Source: Pleurotus djamor (lineage: Eukaryota; Basidiomycota; Agaricomycetes; Agaricales; Pleurotaceae). Taken from it: a stretch of 64,000 nucleotides of DNA. The notes beneath the pieces were generated by a model, which made no database searches, was not told where the DNA came from, and was given only the letters and a program-made list of their open reading frames with translations. A program made the position numbers and the translations under genes. This document shows, in pieces, positions 11,809-24,133 of this stretch; position 1 is the first letter of the stretch; each line of letters opens with the position of its first letter. The stretch lies in NCBI GenBank assembly GCA_029747585.1, contig JAPEVF010000013.1, positions 124,001 through 188,000 on the forward strand. The letters are read 5' to 3'.

Positions 11809-13130
11809 GAGACGATTTGAGAAGAATGGAAAGAAGAGCGNAAAAAAAACAAAGAGAGCGGGAAGAGGGTGATGGGAGCGCTCCGCGAGCCAGTCTTATA
11901 AGAGGTTCGGGAAAAGAACATGGTAACGGGGTGATATGATGGGATCTGTGGGTTCTCAACATCTAGCCCTGGTGACGACCGCGAAGGATGTAGTTTGCCA
12001 TCGTACGAGAAAGATGGGCACATCGCTGTATCACCGCGCACGGGCAGTGTTCATGTGAACATATGGACTCATATGGGCACCAGCTTTACGGACCCAATCA
12101 CCGAAAGTGGAGAATGATCGTCAGAACATCGAACCATCAGGCGTCAGGCGTTGATCGTGCAGAAAGGCAGGCGTTTGCTTGGGGCTGAAGAATGCTGTTG
12201 AAGGCTCGTGTGCGTAAGGCTTGATATTAGCGCTGTATGTTCATACAAGTTTAAAAGGCTATCAGCAAACGATTTCACAGCGAACCGCGTACGAAGGCCA
12301 GATCTTTACTTCGAAACCCAACCCTTGACTGCGTTGACTAAACATTGGTACGGTCGGGGTCGCAGTGACCTATGAGGCTTTCAGCGACCATCAACAGCAA
12401 TAGCATTATTACACTCACGGATATCCAAGAGTCATCATCAGTTGAACACAATATGAGAGCTCCCATACACCAAGAAATCTTGGTCGAAGAGAGTAGATCT
12501 TTTCCGAGGCGGCTGAACTAGGTTTTTCGCCTTTTGGTTATATGTATGCGCTAACGTGGTCATCCTAAGAGCTTCAAGGGTGTTCTTCAAAAATCGGCAG
12601 TNAAAAAATGAGGCTGCGGAATGCTCACCATCTCGTCCAGCAACAAGATGACAGCATGTCAAGCACCTGGCTGAAGCCGTCTATCCCCACAGCCAGCCAA
12701 TGAAAGCCAGCCAACATGAGGCAGCCTCGGGCCTGGAGATTGCAAATAACATGGCTGCGCATGGTTTTCATTTCGAGTACCACAAATCATCCTCGGAGAC
12801 GAAATGAAGTAGATCCAATTAAAGGCAAAAGGTGAAAACTGGGGGCCACATAGTCAGTAAGCGGTGGAAAAAAGAAATTTATTGAAGACAAATACCTCGT
12901 CTGCGACATGCTGTTGACGATGGCGGCGACGCAGACGGAGACGGAGACGATGAGCCAGCGTGCATGGGGATGTTTGAGGTGTGGTGGTGGTTGGGTAAAA
13001 GCCTTGGTAAAGGCGCCGAAACCCAGCAACCTCTTTAAGCGTCACCACCATCTGCCAATTTCCCCAACGGCGACAACGACGTCGACGAGCAGCGTTGCAC
13101 CTTGTTTTCGCTTCCTGAACGAGGTCTACG
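11809..13130. other. Intergenic spacer between divergent genes
   Basis: About 1.3 kb between the start of the DUF6534-type gene and the start of atg4. It contains two Ns (11841 and 12602), both beside A runs, and no reading frame with family signal. It should hold both promoters. Pyrimidine/purine-rich stretches occur near 12080-12300 but no clear element was found. Confidence 0.4.
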
Positions 13131-16100
13131 ATGTCTAGCAAGCACTCACGCCAGTCTCCAACGCCGTCGACGCCCGGTTCTGCCCACAATGCCTCGAAAC
13201 TGCCCAAATTCCTCCAAAAGTCTGTGAACAGGGACAGATCCAAGTCTGTTACGGATCCAGGCGTCGCTGGGAGCCCCAGTGGCAGCAGCATCGCCAGCGG
13301 AAGCTCGATATCGACGCCAGAGTCGTCCTCATCGAGGCGCAGCAAATCCAAATTCCTCGGTTCGAAGGAGAAGAGTAGGAGCAGAGATGACGAGGGCAGG
13401 CAGCGCGAAGAGGATATAGGAGGGGATGAGCTACTTACACCCACTCCAGACGGCGGCGACGAGACCCCCGTCATCGTCGAGCCCATCAGCGTACCCCGGC
13501 CCCGTACTCGGTCTGAGCGACCTCTGAGTACCGCATCCGATATCCATCCCAGCGGCGCGTCACTGTACGCCTCGACATCCTCAAATCCTGGCAGAATGGG
13601 TGATCTGCCTACAAGACTTTCTGGCTGGTTCTCGCACACATTCAGTACATCATCAACGGATCTCACATTGCCAGCTCTCATGGCGCAGACTCAGAGCATG
13701 AGTGCATCGCCCAAGACGAAGGGATCAGCGCTCTTGACGGCTGCAAAGTATGGCAAGGGCCACTTGAACAAAGCCATGCGACATCTCTTCGACAGCGACG
13801 CGACACCCGACGAATGCCCCGACCCAATCTGGCTGCTTGGCGTGCAGCACCCGGGTTACGAGCCCCCACCGCCAATGACCACCCCGCTGGGGTCGTCAAC
13901 AGCTTCAATGCCTCCGCGAAACTCATCCGATCGCAGACGCGGGTCACCAAATTCACTTCGCTCCTCAACATCATCAATACCATCCCCGATCGAACTCTCC
14001 CAGTCCCAAAGCAGTATAGGAGGCAAACCCCCAGGTGCCTTCTGGCCTCCAGTTTTCTACGCAGATTTTACCTCAAGNAATATGGTTGACATATCGCTCT
14101 CAGTTTACGCCTATCAGAGATGTCCGACTATGTGATTTGACTGATGATCCCGATCCTGAGAACGTCCAGCCAAGCAGTCCCCCATCCAAGGTTTGGGCCT
14201 GGGTCGGAAGGGGGGAGAAGGGATGGACTTCGGACTCGGGCTGGGGATGTATGCTACGAACCGGTCAATCGCTTTTGGCCAACGCGCTGTTACATTTGAA
14301 TCTCGGTCGAGGTGCGATCCTTGTCCCTTCTGATTAAACCGCCTCAGCTCAACCGTCTTTCTATCTATAGACTGGCGCAGGCCGCCACATCCAGTCGCTA
14401 CAGCCGACTATGCAACTTATGTTCAGATTTTAACTTGGTTTTTCGATACCCCCACAATTGATGCACCGTTTAGCGTGCATCGGATGGCGTTGGCAGGCAA
14501 GGATTTAGGAAAGGACGTCGGCCAATGGTTTGGGCCGAGTACTGCCGCTGGTGCTATCAAGTGAGTGTTTGTTCTGCATTCTACACCGTTGACTACTTGT
14601 TTCACATGCTTACTTGTCGTTTCAACTTTTTAAGGGCTCTAGTATCTGCATTCCCGGCAGCAGCGCTAGGCGTGTCCGTTGGGATTGATGGGGTTATCTT
14701 CCAGTCCGATGTCTACGCCGCCTCCAACTCTGGCACTCTGCCCAAGCGCCACGCCCGTACTCATTGGGGCGATCGTGCTGTTCTGGTGCTGGTTGGCATT
14801 CGTCTTGGTTTGGACGGTGTAAACCCCATATATTATGATTCCATTAAGGTAAACCTTCGTCATCAAACTGCTTTCTGCAGCTAATACTTTGATATCCAGT
14901 TCTTGTATACCTGGCCTCAGTCGGTCGGCATCGCCGGTGGTCGACCAAGCTCGTCATACTATTTCGTTGGTGCGCAGGCTGATAGCTTGTTCTACCTGGA
15001 CCCACATCACGCCCGGCCCGCTGTGCCCCTTCGACGTTACAACCCGTATGGTGAAGCTGATTGGGAAACGGAACAAGACTTTGATAGGGAACGTGATGGG
15101 GACCGCAAGAGCAAGCCCCCAAGCGCCTACCCCGGCCATTCACGCACGCCAACCTCCCCATCTTCAAGTCGTACTGGTTCTTCAACATTCTCTTATCATG
15201 CCCCTCTATCGCCATCACCGCTCCAGAAACAATATTCTTCCACATCTTCATCATCGCATTCACATTCTCAATCTTCCTCATCGTCCGGGTATCCTGCCGG
15301 ACGATCGGTATCGTCCTCGCCACCTATGACATCGTCGCTGGCTACCTCACGTACGCCTCGTGCGTCACGGCCTGTAGATGCAAACGCAGATATGGATCCG
15401 AGCGAGCTTGGGTTTACTGTTGGCTCGGGAGAGTCACTGGATCCTATACAGATCCACTATGTCTCAGCGTATTCGGAGGCTGAGCTGAACACCTTCCATT
15501 GCGATCGCGTGAGGAAGATGCCGCTGAGCGGGTTAGATCCTAGCATGTTGCTCGGGTTCTTGTGTAAGGATGAAGCTGATTGGATTGATTTGAGACGACG
15601 GGTTGCCGAGGTACGCATGACTCTTAATATTTCGCAATCCTAGTCTGACATTTTTCTCTTACGCCAGCTCGCGAAGGAATACAAGGCTATATTCTCCATA
15701 CAAGATGAGCCACCCAGCTGGCCTTCGGATTCTGAGATGGGGTTGGAGTCGATATCAGAGCCAGATGATATTGACATCGACTCTGATGGTGAGGGGGAAC
15801 TTGGGCACGACGACAACGACGAAGAGCAGTTCTTCGACACACGATCTGCAACGCCTTCGACGTCTAGCGCTAGTGCCAAAGGCGGCAAACGGGGCAAGAG
15901 CGAGGAGAACGACACGGAGGACGATCCAGTCGATCCTATCACTCCTGGACCCAATTCCAAGTTCGACTTACCTGAACGACCGCCTGAATGGGCTGACGCA
16001 ACGAAGGATGACAATGACTATGTTGGGGAAGAGGGTGCTTTCGATGATGATATTGAAGATGACTGGGTGGACCCTTCGGTGTCCTCGCCGTCGCCGCAAT

Positions 16101-16457
16101 CCCAGCCGACCTCCCTTCCCCGTGCTTCTTCTGCCTCACCTACCCCTGTTTCGGATCCTGGGCCGAGTGCTCATCGACCGTTTGANGGTCCCTCCTCCGC
16201 CATCGATATCGACGAGCAAGTCGTCTGCGAAGAAGAAGAAGAGCAAGAAGGGAGAGACGCCCGTGCCTGTCCCCAGTGCTCTGCCGTTTCCCGTAACGCA
16301 GCGGTCGCCTGATGATGTTGGTCAGCCGGATGAGAGGTCGCGTACTAGCTCGATAAGGGCAGCTACGAGCAAGGCTCCTCGGATGCATACGGCTCGTGCT
16401 AGGGATGGTGGGCGGACGCAGAGTGGGGGTGTTAAAGGTATCTTGACTGACTCATGA
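13131..16457 (+). CDS. atg4: Autophagy cysteine protease Atg4 (peptidase C54)
   Basis: Atg4 trims the C terminus of Atg8 and later removes it from lipid, in the cytosol during autophagosome formation. Five exons are joined by introns at 14312-14370, 14561-14634, 14849-14899 and 15611-15667. After a Ser-rich leader come WLLGVQHPG, then [17 protein letters not shown] (seen when the N at 14078 is dropped), the nucleophile segment [20 protein letters not shown] with the catalytic Cys, DWRRPPHP, the [20 protein letters not shown] loop and LDPHHARP with the Asp-x-His pair. The C-lobe has [20 protein letters not shown]. The C-terminal tail is acidic and then basic ([13 protein letters not shown]); an N at 16186 must be dropped to read it through to the stop at 16455-16457. 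All expected catalytic residues are present. The N-terminal Ser-rich extension and acidic tail are longer than in yeast, as is common in basidiomycetes. Confidence 0.93.
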
Positions 16458-18119
16458 CCATGCCCCTCACGCCATTTCTACATACCCTCTCCCCCACCAG
16501 CTTGATTACTCTGCTCTCCTGCGCTACAATATCGCACCTTCGTACATACATACCCCATCTTCCCCACGAAATGTTTTCTTTCCCTCCGTCTTTCCGTCCC
16601 ATTAAAGGGCCACCGTTGTCTCCACTCCTCTCTGTTTCTCTCCATCTCATAACTGCCTCGCCCAACCAATTTTTGTATGTATACAATGGATGTGTGTTTG
16701 GACTCTGTTCATAACTCTCATGGTATGAATTTTTATACAAGTTTTTCTTAAAGGATTATCCTCGTTTGTTGTTCTCATTTTCTATTTCGCGCCTTCCTCC
16801 ACATGAGTTTCATGCGTTTCGTGTCATGGCTACCTTATTCAATCTCCACCTGCCCTCTTGATTATTAGTACGTACCGTTTCCTGGCGTAGTTCATCTGCC
16901 AAATTACTATCTCATCTGCATAGTATGTCCAGGAAGACCATCAACAGACAATGTCGCGCACTCAACAAGCGCGCGATGTCCACAGTAGGACTACTGTTAT
17001 CCTGGACAGGCTGGACTTCCTCATGTCTTCTTCTTGCCTTCGCTCACCCTAAACCGCGGCCGCTGCCAGCCGCAGCGCTGGTCACCTGTCTTCAGTGTTT
17101 TTTTACTTCAACCGATCGATTTCTTCGCAATCTTCGTATTTGAGGGTTGTGCAGAGTCACCTTTGGACGGCCCCCGAATCTGAACGTGTTCTTGTCACTT
17201 TTTCTTCCGAAGGTGGGATTGCCATTGTTGCAGCGGATGTCAAGGGGTGAACCGGACATATTCTAGATACCAAAGTAGATCCACCGGCCCATCTCTCTGG
17301 ATGGTGAACGAGATTGATCCCTGATATCGGTGAGTTTTGTCTGGGCAGATATCCCACTGAGTCACCACTTATGCTGGAACGTGTTTTTCTTTCCATCAGA
17401 CGGACGTTCTAACTTCTGTGGAGTTCGACACGACTTTTTCACCGATACGCCCTATACTTCTATCCCATCGGCGGTCGAAAACCTGACTCACACAAAGCAC
17501 CATGAATTCATGTGAGAGAATCGATGTTCATCGACACTTCAGATTGCTTCCCTGCTCAGGGCCGAAGCGTACGGGTTTCGTGGTGAGTCGCCTTCATTCT
17601 CCACCGTACCCTAGACTGAACGTTGAACCACTCAGTACTCAGTACTCAACGACAATTCAGCTTGACACGTTATCTGTATTTCTGTTGGCCCTGCCCTCTC
17701 GGTTCAGTTCAGTGGATCCAGGGGAAGTCCTCCCATCTCTACGTACCGCATTACCCTTTAGCACCTTGTGGCCCATCGCGCAACACCCCAAGCTTGACTG
17801 TCTATACAAGGAACCAAAGTGCCACCTATCGGGCAACTGTCCGCTATTGCTTGGCTCACGCCATTGTTCTCGCCTACAAATTGGCGCCAGAGACCGTTCG
17901 TATCAAGAAAACATCTGACTCCGACGGTGAGTCACCTCTTCGCATGCCTTACCAAAACGCGCGACTTCATCGTGTTCTTTCAAACGAAGATAGGGTCCTC
18001 TAGGTTTCTGATGCTGTATCCTGTCAATGTCCACAACTACAAGGTACCTTCGATGGAGATCCCCGAAAACGAGGTCTATCCCAAGGAGCGGAGACCCCCG
18101 TTTTATATCGTCCAAATTG
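16458..18119. other. Intergenic; weak traces of possible exons
   Basis: The first few hundred bases are the atg4 3' flank. On the plus strand, 17156-17250 reads HLWTAPESERVLVTFSSEGG and continues IAIVAADVKG, and about 17815-17925 reads TVRYCLAHAIVLAYKLAPET before a GTGAGT donor-like site, with a later frame to 18124 (PVNVHNYKVPSMEIPENEVY). These may be exons of an unrecognised gene or its remains; I could not join them into a convincing model with sensible introns. Confidence 0.2.
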
Positions 18120-18127
18120 TATAAATA
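18120..18127 (+). promoter_or_regulatory. TATA-like box of the nuclease-like gene
   Basis: TATAAATA, 63 bp before the ATG at 18191. The spacing suits a TATA element for this gene. Confidence 0.45.
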
Positions 18128-18190
18128 CTCACCCACAACTCCGTAGTTCTCAAACTCTTTCGTTCCGAGTTTTTATCGCCATTAACTCTG

Positions 18191-19877
18191 ATGTCCAGCC
18201 TACCTCCATCTCCGTCCCCGAGCTCTCGCTCACACTCCTCAGCAGAGGTCGAAGAACAACTTCTATCTCCTCAGGCGCCGCATGACTCATCCGACACTGA
18301 AGGACGAGAGGAGTCCACCAGCCCCGGCAACCCACCCCAACCCTCCGCCACCCTTCCTGGTGAAGATAACACCGACTCGGACTCGGACACGACGGCTCAG
18401 GATCTTATCGAAGAAGCCGAGGTCGAAGCCCAGCTCCTCATCAAGGAACTTGATGTCACCGACGACGAGCTCATCAAGCTTGAAGAGCACTTGACCCATC
18501 ATAAATTCCTTGACGCCTCAACGGACATCGCCGACATCAAGACTGTGATCAAGAGGCTTCGAGATACTGTCATGACGAAATCCCAATTTCTGCAGCAGAA
18601 GATGAAGGAGGGTCACCGCACCTACGCCATCGAGGCAAGTCACAGAGTTTGCACCTCATTATCCACGCTGTGACGTCTCACCTATCGTATAGACGATCTC
18701 ACTGTCCAGGATCAAACAGAAGCACGTCGCAAGGATGGGTCTCCCTGGATCCCGGTGTGAATGCGTTTCTGAACAGACCTTCAAAGTCATGCTAGCCGAA
18801 CTCTTGAAGCCAGTCAACCAAATGAATCTGACCCTCATTCGGGAGTGGAAGGGTGTTCAAGGGCTATCAGAGACTTTGGACCTCATCAGGAAACACCTCG
18901 GAGGACTTGTGAGTGATCACGCTCCGGCTATCACCATGATGGCTCTAACACCCACTCAGAACGAAGCACGAAGTCGTTTTATAGTTGATCAATTTATCTT
19001 GGAAGTCCTGCGCCTTTTTCGTGAAATTGCTGGGCTTCGTAACATCACCGTGCAAACTGAGCCTGTTCTTGCGACTCAAAAGTCTCCTGCCATCTTCGAT
19101 AACCCCGCGGAAAAGCGTGCTCTCATCGTGACTGGAAAAGCGGATCACCTCATAGCCTCGTTCGCAGCAGCTTCTCGTGGCAGACCCTTTCCATTCCATG
19201 TTTTCAAAGGTAATTCTACCCCTCATCCCCACATCATGTCCTGATATACCACCCATTTCTTCAACCTGTCAGCGGTTGTGACGTACACAGACATCATCAC
19301 ACAATCGGAGAAACTGCGAAGAATTGCACTTATGATTATCGAAACGAAGAACCTCTCCCTCAAGGACCTTACACCGTATCTTTACCAGGCAATGGGTGAA
19401 GCGTTGGTGATGTTCGTATTGTCTTGACATCAGTCTGGTTCCACCGATCCTGACGAATTGCAGCATGTCGCAGCCTGATAACGAAGACCCAACGGATACT
19501 CGTCGCAGCGAAGGAAACAGTCGTAGCGGCGGTGCCAAGGTGATGCCCAAGCCTGTCTCGTTCTGCCTCACAAACAGCGAGACGTGGATCTTTGGTGTTG
19601 TTATCTGCAAAGGGGAGGGATCTTATATGTGCAGATACACCGACTCGATTAATGGCAAGGAAAGCAATACCAGCACCACAACAGACCTATTTCACGCTTT
19701 TGCGCTATGGGTAAGTCTGATAAACAATTTTTCCTCGTCCAACTACTAATCTCAAGCTATCAGGCGACGTTGCCGGGATCGGCTCTTTACGATGCTATGA
19801 TCAACAAGATTGAATTGAAAACAGCAGGAGGGAAGGATAAGCTATCCCTCAACGACAGAAATCCAACCGTTGGATAG
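18191..19877 (+). CDS. Unnamed protein with PD-(D/E)XK nuclease-like motifs
   Basis: Six exons (18191-18634, 18693-18908, 18960-19209, 19273-19411, 19464-19710, 19764-19877) give 469 aa. The first 80 residues are Ser/Pro-rich and acidic (DNTDSDSDTTAQDL). A helical, Glu-rich stretch follows (EEAEVEAQLLIKELDVTDDE). The middle holds EKRALIVTGKADHLIASFAA, and exon 4 holds IALMIIETKNLSLKDLTPYL then YQAMGEALV. The Asp in GKAD, the E-x-K of IETK and the Gln of YQAMGE fall in the order and rough spacing of PD-(D/E)XK motifs I-IV. That reading is inference from pattern only; no close family name came to mind. The first intron begins GC rather than GT (see findings). The last exon overlaps the 3' end of F-box gene F4 by 36 bp on the opposite strand. 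Exon lengths sum to a multiple of three with no internal stop. Confidence 0.6.
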
Positions 19878-21540
19878 GTACAAGACTGCTCGGCCGCTCC
19901 ATTCATCCATTGCTGGCTGGGCGCCGTAAGCTTCATAGAGCCCATCTGTACAGTAGCGTTTAATTGTGGCCTCTTTAAAAAGGCTCATCGCCGCCAAACT
20001 ATCACCGTCTCCTCGATTCATTATGGCTCGGTGGGCACCAAGAGGGAATGGGAACAAGATGTCTAGTTCAATCTGAAGTGATCGCGTAAGCAATGCTTTA
20101 TCTTGATGGATGTGGATGTGGTAAATCCCCTGCGACGTTGCGACTGCAACGTATGTATTATCAGCAGGACCAATACTGGTGGATACGTTGTCCCGAACTA
20201 CGAGACCGTCAACCTCCCAGTGAAAAAGCGGGGTTGGCTCATGTGGCGCAGGCATGGTGTGTTCGGCAGAGTAGGTGGAAAGGTCAGGAATAGATATGAC
20301 AGAGAATGTTTTCTGTCCGATTAGCAACATCTTGCGGCCGGGCAGAAGCTTCATTTCGACCTAGATATGGAAAGAAGATTAATGTGAGTTGGTCTGTGGG
20401 CCGCGCGGCACGAAAAACTCCACGAACAACGTCATTGCCTCTGCAAGTGGCACGGATGACACACTTGCAGTGGGTGTTAGCGCGAGACTTCGTCCAATCG
20501 TATATCTCAATATAGTTGTAACCGTCGAAACGAGCAAACAGTGGCCCAAGAAGCGATGTATGGAGTTCGACCTCGTCAGGAATCGGGGTGATGAACTCAG
20601 TGATCCTAGTAGGTGAGAGGGTGGCATCTTCGGTTTCGATTACGCGCCAGATCTCCACTCTTCCGTGCACAGTGGCACCCACTCCTGAAAATCGGATGTG
20701 AGTGAGCTACGGACAAGATATCTAGGCAAAACGGCTCAACTATCGTCATAGACAACAGCAAGGTCAAAGGTTAAAGTAGGCGAGCTATGGTCCACGATAG
20801 CATGCATACTCGTCATAAAGGCTTCGTCAGGGTCTTTGATGAGCACGGTAGGTCCAATTTGTGAGTCTAGCGAGTCCAAGAGATGGAAACATATAGCGCC
20901 CTTGTCACATTCATCGGATGTAAGCAGCCAACGACCGCCTTCAACTAGGACAACATAAGACAGAGCTGAAGCCTGTCGAACATGGCGAAAGGCCGGAGGA
21001 TCTCGCGGTACCGAAGGTGACCAAAGTGAGTCAGCACGAAGCCATCTAGTAACCAAATTCTCTAGCTCGTGCGCAGTGTAGGCTTCCAGGGGCTTCGGCG
21101 GAAAGATGGGGGCAGCATAAGAGTCAGAAAGGCGATGGAACAACCGACGCCAAATGACAAGTCCTTTGGACGCGACATACAATGATCTACACGTCTGAGT
21201 TCAATTCAGCGTCAAATCTCAGCGAGCATACTGCTAGTCTTACCACGCGAGCGTGAAGAACGTCGTTCCATTCGAGTTCGCGCAGTACGGCCTCCATAAG
21301 CTCAGGAGGAAGTGACGAGAATTTTGAATGCTCTACCCTCGAAGATAGCTTTGCTAGATTACGATTAGCATTTCTTAGCTTTACGGAGGCGATCAATTGC
21401 TTACCTGGCTGCCACAAAGTCCTGATGATGACGAAAACGAGAGCATGAATTGTCTTCGAGAACGAAGCCAGCAGTCGCCATCCGTTGTAAAGGTTCAAAA
21501 AGCTGTCTGAGAAAGGAGCTGGCGAGCTTTGCTTGTCCAT
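19842..21540 (-). CDS. F-box protein F4 with hydrophobic N-terminal exon
   Basis: First of three tandem minus-strand copies. Exon 1 (from 21540) encodes MDKQSSPAPFSDSFLNLYNG then WRLLASFSKTIHALVFVIIR, a hydrophobic or amphipathic helix absent from F1, F2 and F8. After a 51-nt-class intron ending TCTAG comes AKLSSRVEHSKFSSLPPELM then EAVLRELEWNDVLHARV, the F-box. Later blocks are CRSLYVASKGLVIW, RWLRADSLWSP, LVEGGRWLL, GRVEIWRVIE, YIEIYDWTKS, LLPGRKMLLIG, LGAHRA and PAMDEWSGR, ending ISVVEG. No stop or frameshift was found, so this copy looks functional. The GTTGAG donor of intron 3 is present. Its 3' end overlaps the nuclease-like gene by 36 bp tail-to-tail. Confidence 0.8.
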
Positions 21541-21597
21541 GGTCGTCAAAGTTCAAGAAAAGTCAAACAGTTTGCGCCACAAACGCGATGCGTACTA

Positions 21598-21614
21598 CCT
21601 CCGAGACATGTGAC
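21598..21614 (-). promoter_or_regulatory. Shared upstream box of F4 (CCTCCGAGACATGTGAC)
   Basis: CCTCCGAGACATGTGAC lies 58-74 bp upstream of the F4 start codon. The same box, with at most one change, lies 40-90 bp upstream of F5 and F6, and TGCGCCACA sits near it in all three. It contains CATGTG, an E-box-type hexamer. This may be a shared regulatory site or simply duplication of the promoter along with the gene. Confidence 0.45.
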
Positions 21615-21666
21615 CGATCTCCTCCTGAGAGCCCCTTTATCTGACCGCAACATGGTCGGCTTCAGT

Positions 21667-21718
21667 GGTAAGAGGATCGACTATCATCCTCTCGACATAG
21701 AGGTTGGTTCCAGCCTAC
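21667..21718 (+). repeat. Hairpin repeat, copy 1
   Basis: GAGGATCGACTATCATCCTC (arms GAGGAT/ATCCTC) followed by TCGACATAGAGGTTGGTTCC and AGCCTA. A near-identical copy is at 32484-32530 and a more diverged one at 44091-44136. Confidence 0.6.
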
Positions 21719-21749
21719 TTCAGTGGGGCTTGTTCAAGGTGTGAGAGAA

Positions 21750-22347
21750 GGGCTTCATCCTTCTTCGTGATCTCGTTAAAGAATCTGATAGATACAGGTA
21801 GCTCATGGATATCCGTTCAATTCTCAGTTTTAAGCAAGTCCCGGTCAGTCTCAACAACCAGAACGCCCGCCTTACGCCTTGCTTGCGCCCGCCAAACGCC
21901 CGCGATGGATGGATGAGCCAGAAGTTGAAACTCCCATCTTCAGAGCGCTCACGAGGTAGACATATAGTGATGTCACTTTATTCTGGGATGACCTGTGACC
22001 GGTTGACCCCTTGTTTGCGACCTTCCACGCTGCGGGCGATGACTAACAAGTGGAGGGGATGTCGACGGTCGTGAATTAATTCGCTTGATCAAGACTTGAT
22101 CGATGATCCTGAGAGATGCGAATGAATGATATCCCTCTTGTGTTCGTGAATGTAGCATATGCAGTTCGAGATTATTTATGGTATCCAAGACCAATTCCCT
22201 TTGAGTTCAAGAAACGATTCCAGAAGATACCACTGAGACATGTAGGCAAGAAGCTTCTCCCAAGTCCGGACGAGCCTTCTGGCGCGAGGAGTTCGTTGTA
22301 CCGCTGGTTGACTACTGGAAGTGAGCGTGTCAAGCGCATCGACTCGG
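21750..22347. other. Intergenic between F4 and F5, no gene seen
   Basis: Upstream flank of F4 and downstream flank of F5. Short frames only. A diffuse repeat of ACGCCTTGCTTGCGCC-like wording occurs near 21866-21900 but no gene. Confidence 0.3.
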
Positions 22348-24042
22348 TCAAGGCCCGGGTTCAAGGACAACAATGGAAGTATTAGATAAATATAGAACCA
22401 CTCTTCCACTCCATTCATCTATTGCTGGACGAGGTCCATACGCTGTGTCTATATCGGGTAGATTGTAGAACTTCAGCGTCGTCTTCTCGCGAAATTTCAT
22501 GACCACCAAATTATCAAATGACCCTCGGTCCACCAGAGCACGGTGCGTTCCCAATGGAAACGGGAGCTCAAAGTTGAATTCGAAGTCGAGGAGTTTCTTC
22601 ACTAAGACTTCACTTGGAAGGACGCGAACGAGGTAAATTCCGTCTGAGGTTGCAATGGTAGCATACGCATCGCGTTCGTGACCTATGCATCGGGATATGG
22701 TGTCCCGAACCACGTTGCCATTGGGAAGGGGAAAGAAGAAAAGCGGCGGTGAATGAGGCGAAACCATTGATTGATCGGATGGTTGGATGACAGGTTCAGG
22801 GAAAGCGACGACAGCGAAGAAACTGCATCCGGCCACAAGTAGCTTGCGGCCNGGGGAGGGGCTGTGTTGAGGCCTAGAATTAATCAGAATCATGTTCAAC
22901 CTTAACATAGCAGCGAAGGAAATGTACAATTTCTCCACCCTTGCAGGTAGCTGGTATAACCGACTTGCAGTGAACATCCTGGCTAGACCGGCGCCAATCG
23001 TACACTTCAATAGCATGTATTCCAGCAAAACGGGCAAACCAAGGAGNAAAAAAACGACGTCTCGAAGCGTGTATCACCAGGATGCTGAGTGGGGAAAACA
23101 GTTACCCTGCTGGCGGAGAGTGTAACAGCCGTACTTTCAATGACGCGCCAAATTTCAACTCTTCCTGGAAGGTTGGTGAGTCCATCTAGTATTGAAGGTC
23201 GTCAGAAAGGGATTCCTGTCAAAAAGTGTAAATAATTGGACTCAACGATCGTCATACACGAGGCAAAGGTTAAAAGCCAGGGCGGGAACACTGTCATCAA
23301 CTTCAGAGTGCATATCCGTTACACAGGCATCACCAGGTCTGTGAATGAGGATGGTAGTATCGATATTAGACGATCCAGAGTCCAAGAAGTGGGCCAGTAT
23401 AACACCCTTCTCGCTGTCATCGGCGGAGAGCAGCCAACGACCACCTTCGACTACGGTGAAAGTCGACACCCAAGAACCTTTTCGAACATGCCTATATACC
23501 GGGAGTTTCGGTGGTATTAATGGCGACCACAGGGTGTCAGCTCGAAGCCACTTCGTAACTAGATGTTCTAAGTGTTGGGCAGTGTACTTTTCCAAGGGTT
23601 GTGGTGGAAAGATTGGGGCAGCATAAGAATCAGACAGGCGACGGAATAATTGGCGCCATACAACAACGCTTTTCGAAGCTTCGTATAGTGATCTACACGT
23701 CTTCACGACCGTGTCAACTAGGGAATAGGCAGAGAACTTACTACACGAGAGCGAAGAACGTCGCAACATTCCAGGTTGAGCATTACGGCCTCGATAAGCT
23801 CAAGAGGGAGCGATGAGAGCTTCGGACGCTTTTCTGTAAGAGACAGCTTCCCTACACCAAGATGAACATTTCTTAGTTTTGCGGAGGCATGAATCCAATC
23901 GCTTACCTGGCTGCCAAAAAGTCCTGACAATGACAGAAACGAGCATACAGATCGTTCTCGAAAGCGACGCCAGTAGTCGCCAACCATTGTAAAGGCTCAC
24001 AAAGCTTTCTGAGAAAGCAGCTGGGGAGGGAGCTTGCCGCAT
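22348..24042 (-). CDS. F-box protein F5 with hydrophobic N-terminal exon
   Basis: Second tandem copy. Exon 1 from 24042 encodes MRQAPSPAAFSESFVSLYNG then WRLLASLSRTICMLVSVIVR, matching the F4 leader. The F-box exon reads PKLSSLPLELIEAVMLNLEC and CDVLRSRV. Later blocks are CRSLYEASKSVVVW, KWLRADTLWSP, VVEGGRWLL, GRVEIWRVIE, AIEVYDWRRS, LGTHRA and PAIDEWSGR. Two Ns lie inside, at 23047 and 22852. Dropping them gives TSFFSPWFARFAG and LPGRKLLVAG, exactly the family pattern, so the gene is probably intact. The intron after VYDD begins GTTGAG. The protein ends SIVVLEPGP. Confidence 0.78.
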
Positions 24043-24116
24043 CTGCTCGCTTATGGTTGTTACGGTTCGATCAAAGGTTCTGCGCCACAGACACGATTCT
24101 TATTACTTACTTACTA

Positions 24117-24133
24117 CCTCCGAGGCATGTGAC
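24117..24133 (-). promoter_or_regulatory. Shared upstream box of F5
   Basis: CCTCCGAGGCATGTGAC, 75-91 bp upstream of the F5 ATG. One base differs from the F4 and F6 copies (GAGG for GAGA). Confidence 0.45.

Noticed and set aside
12854..13681. 275-codon minus-strand open frame
   Set aside because: Antisense to the first exon of atg4; codon pattern explained by the Ser-rich leader on the other strand.
13824..14089. Atg4 split into two genes at 14078
   Set aside because: The break is caused by the N; dropping it gives the Atg4 motif SRIWLTYR.
16925..17143. Small plus-strand frame with a hydrophobic segment
   Set aside because: No conserved pattern and no flanking gene structure.
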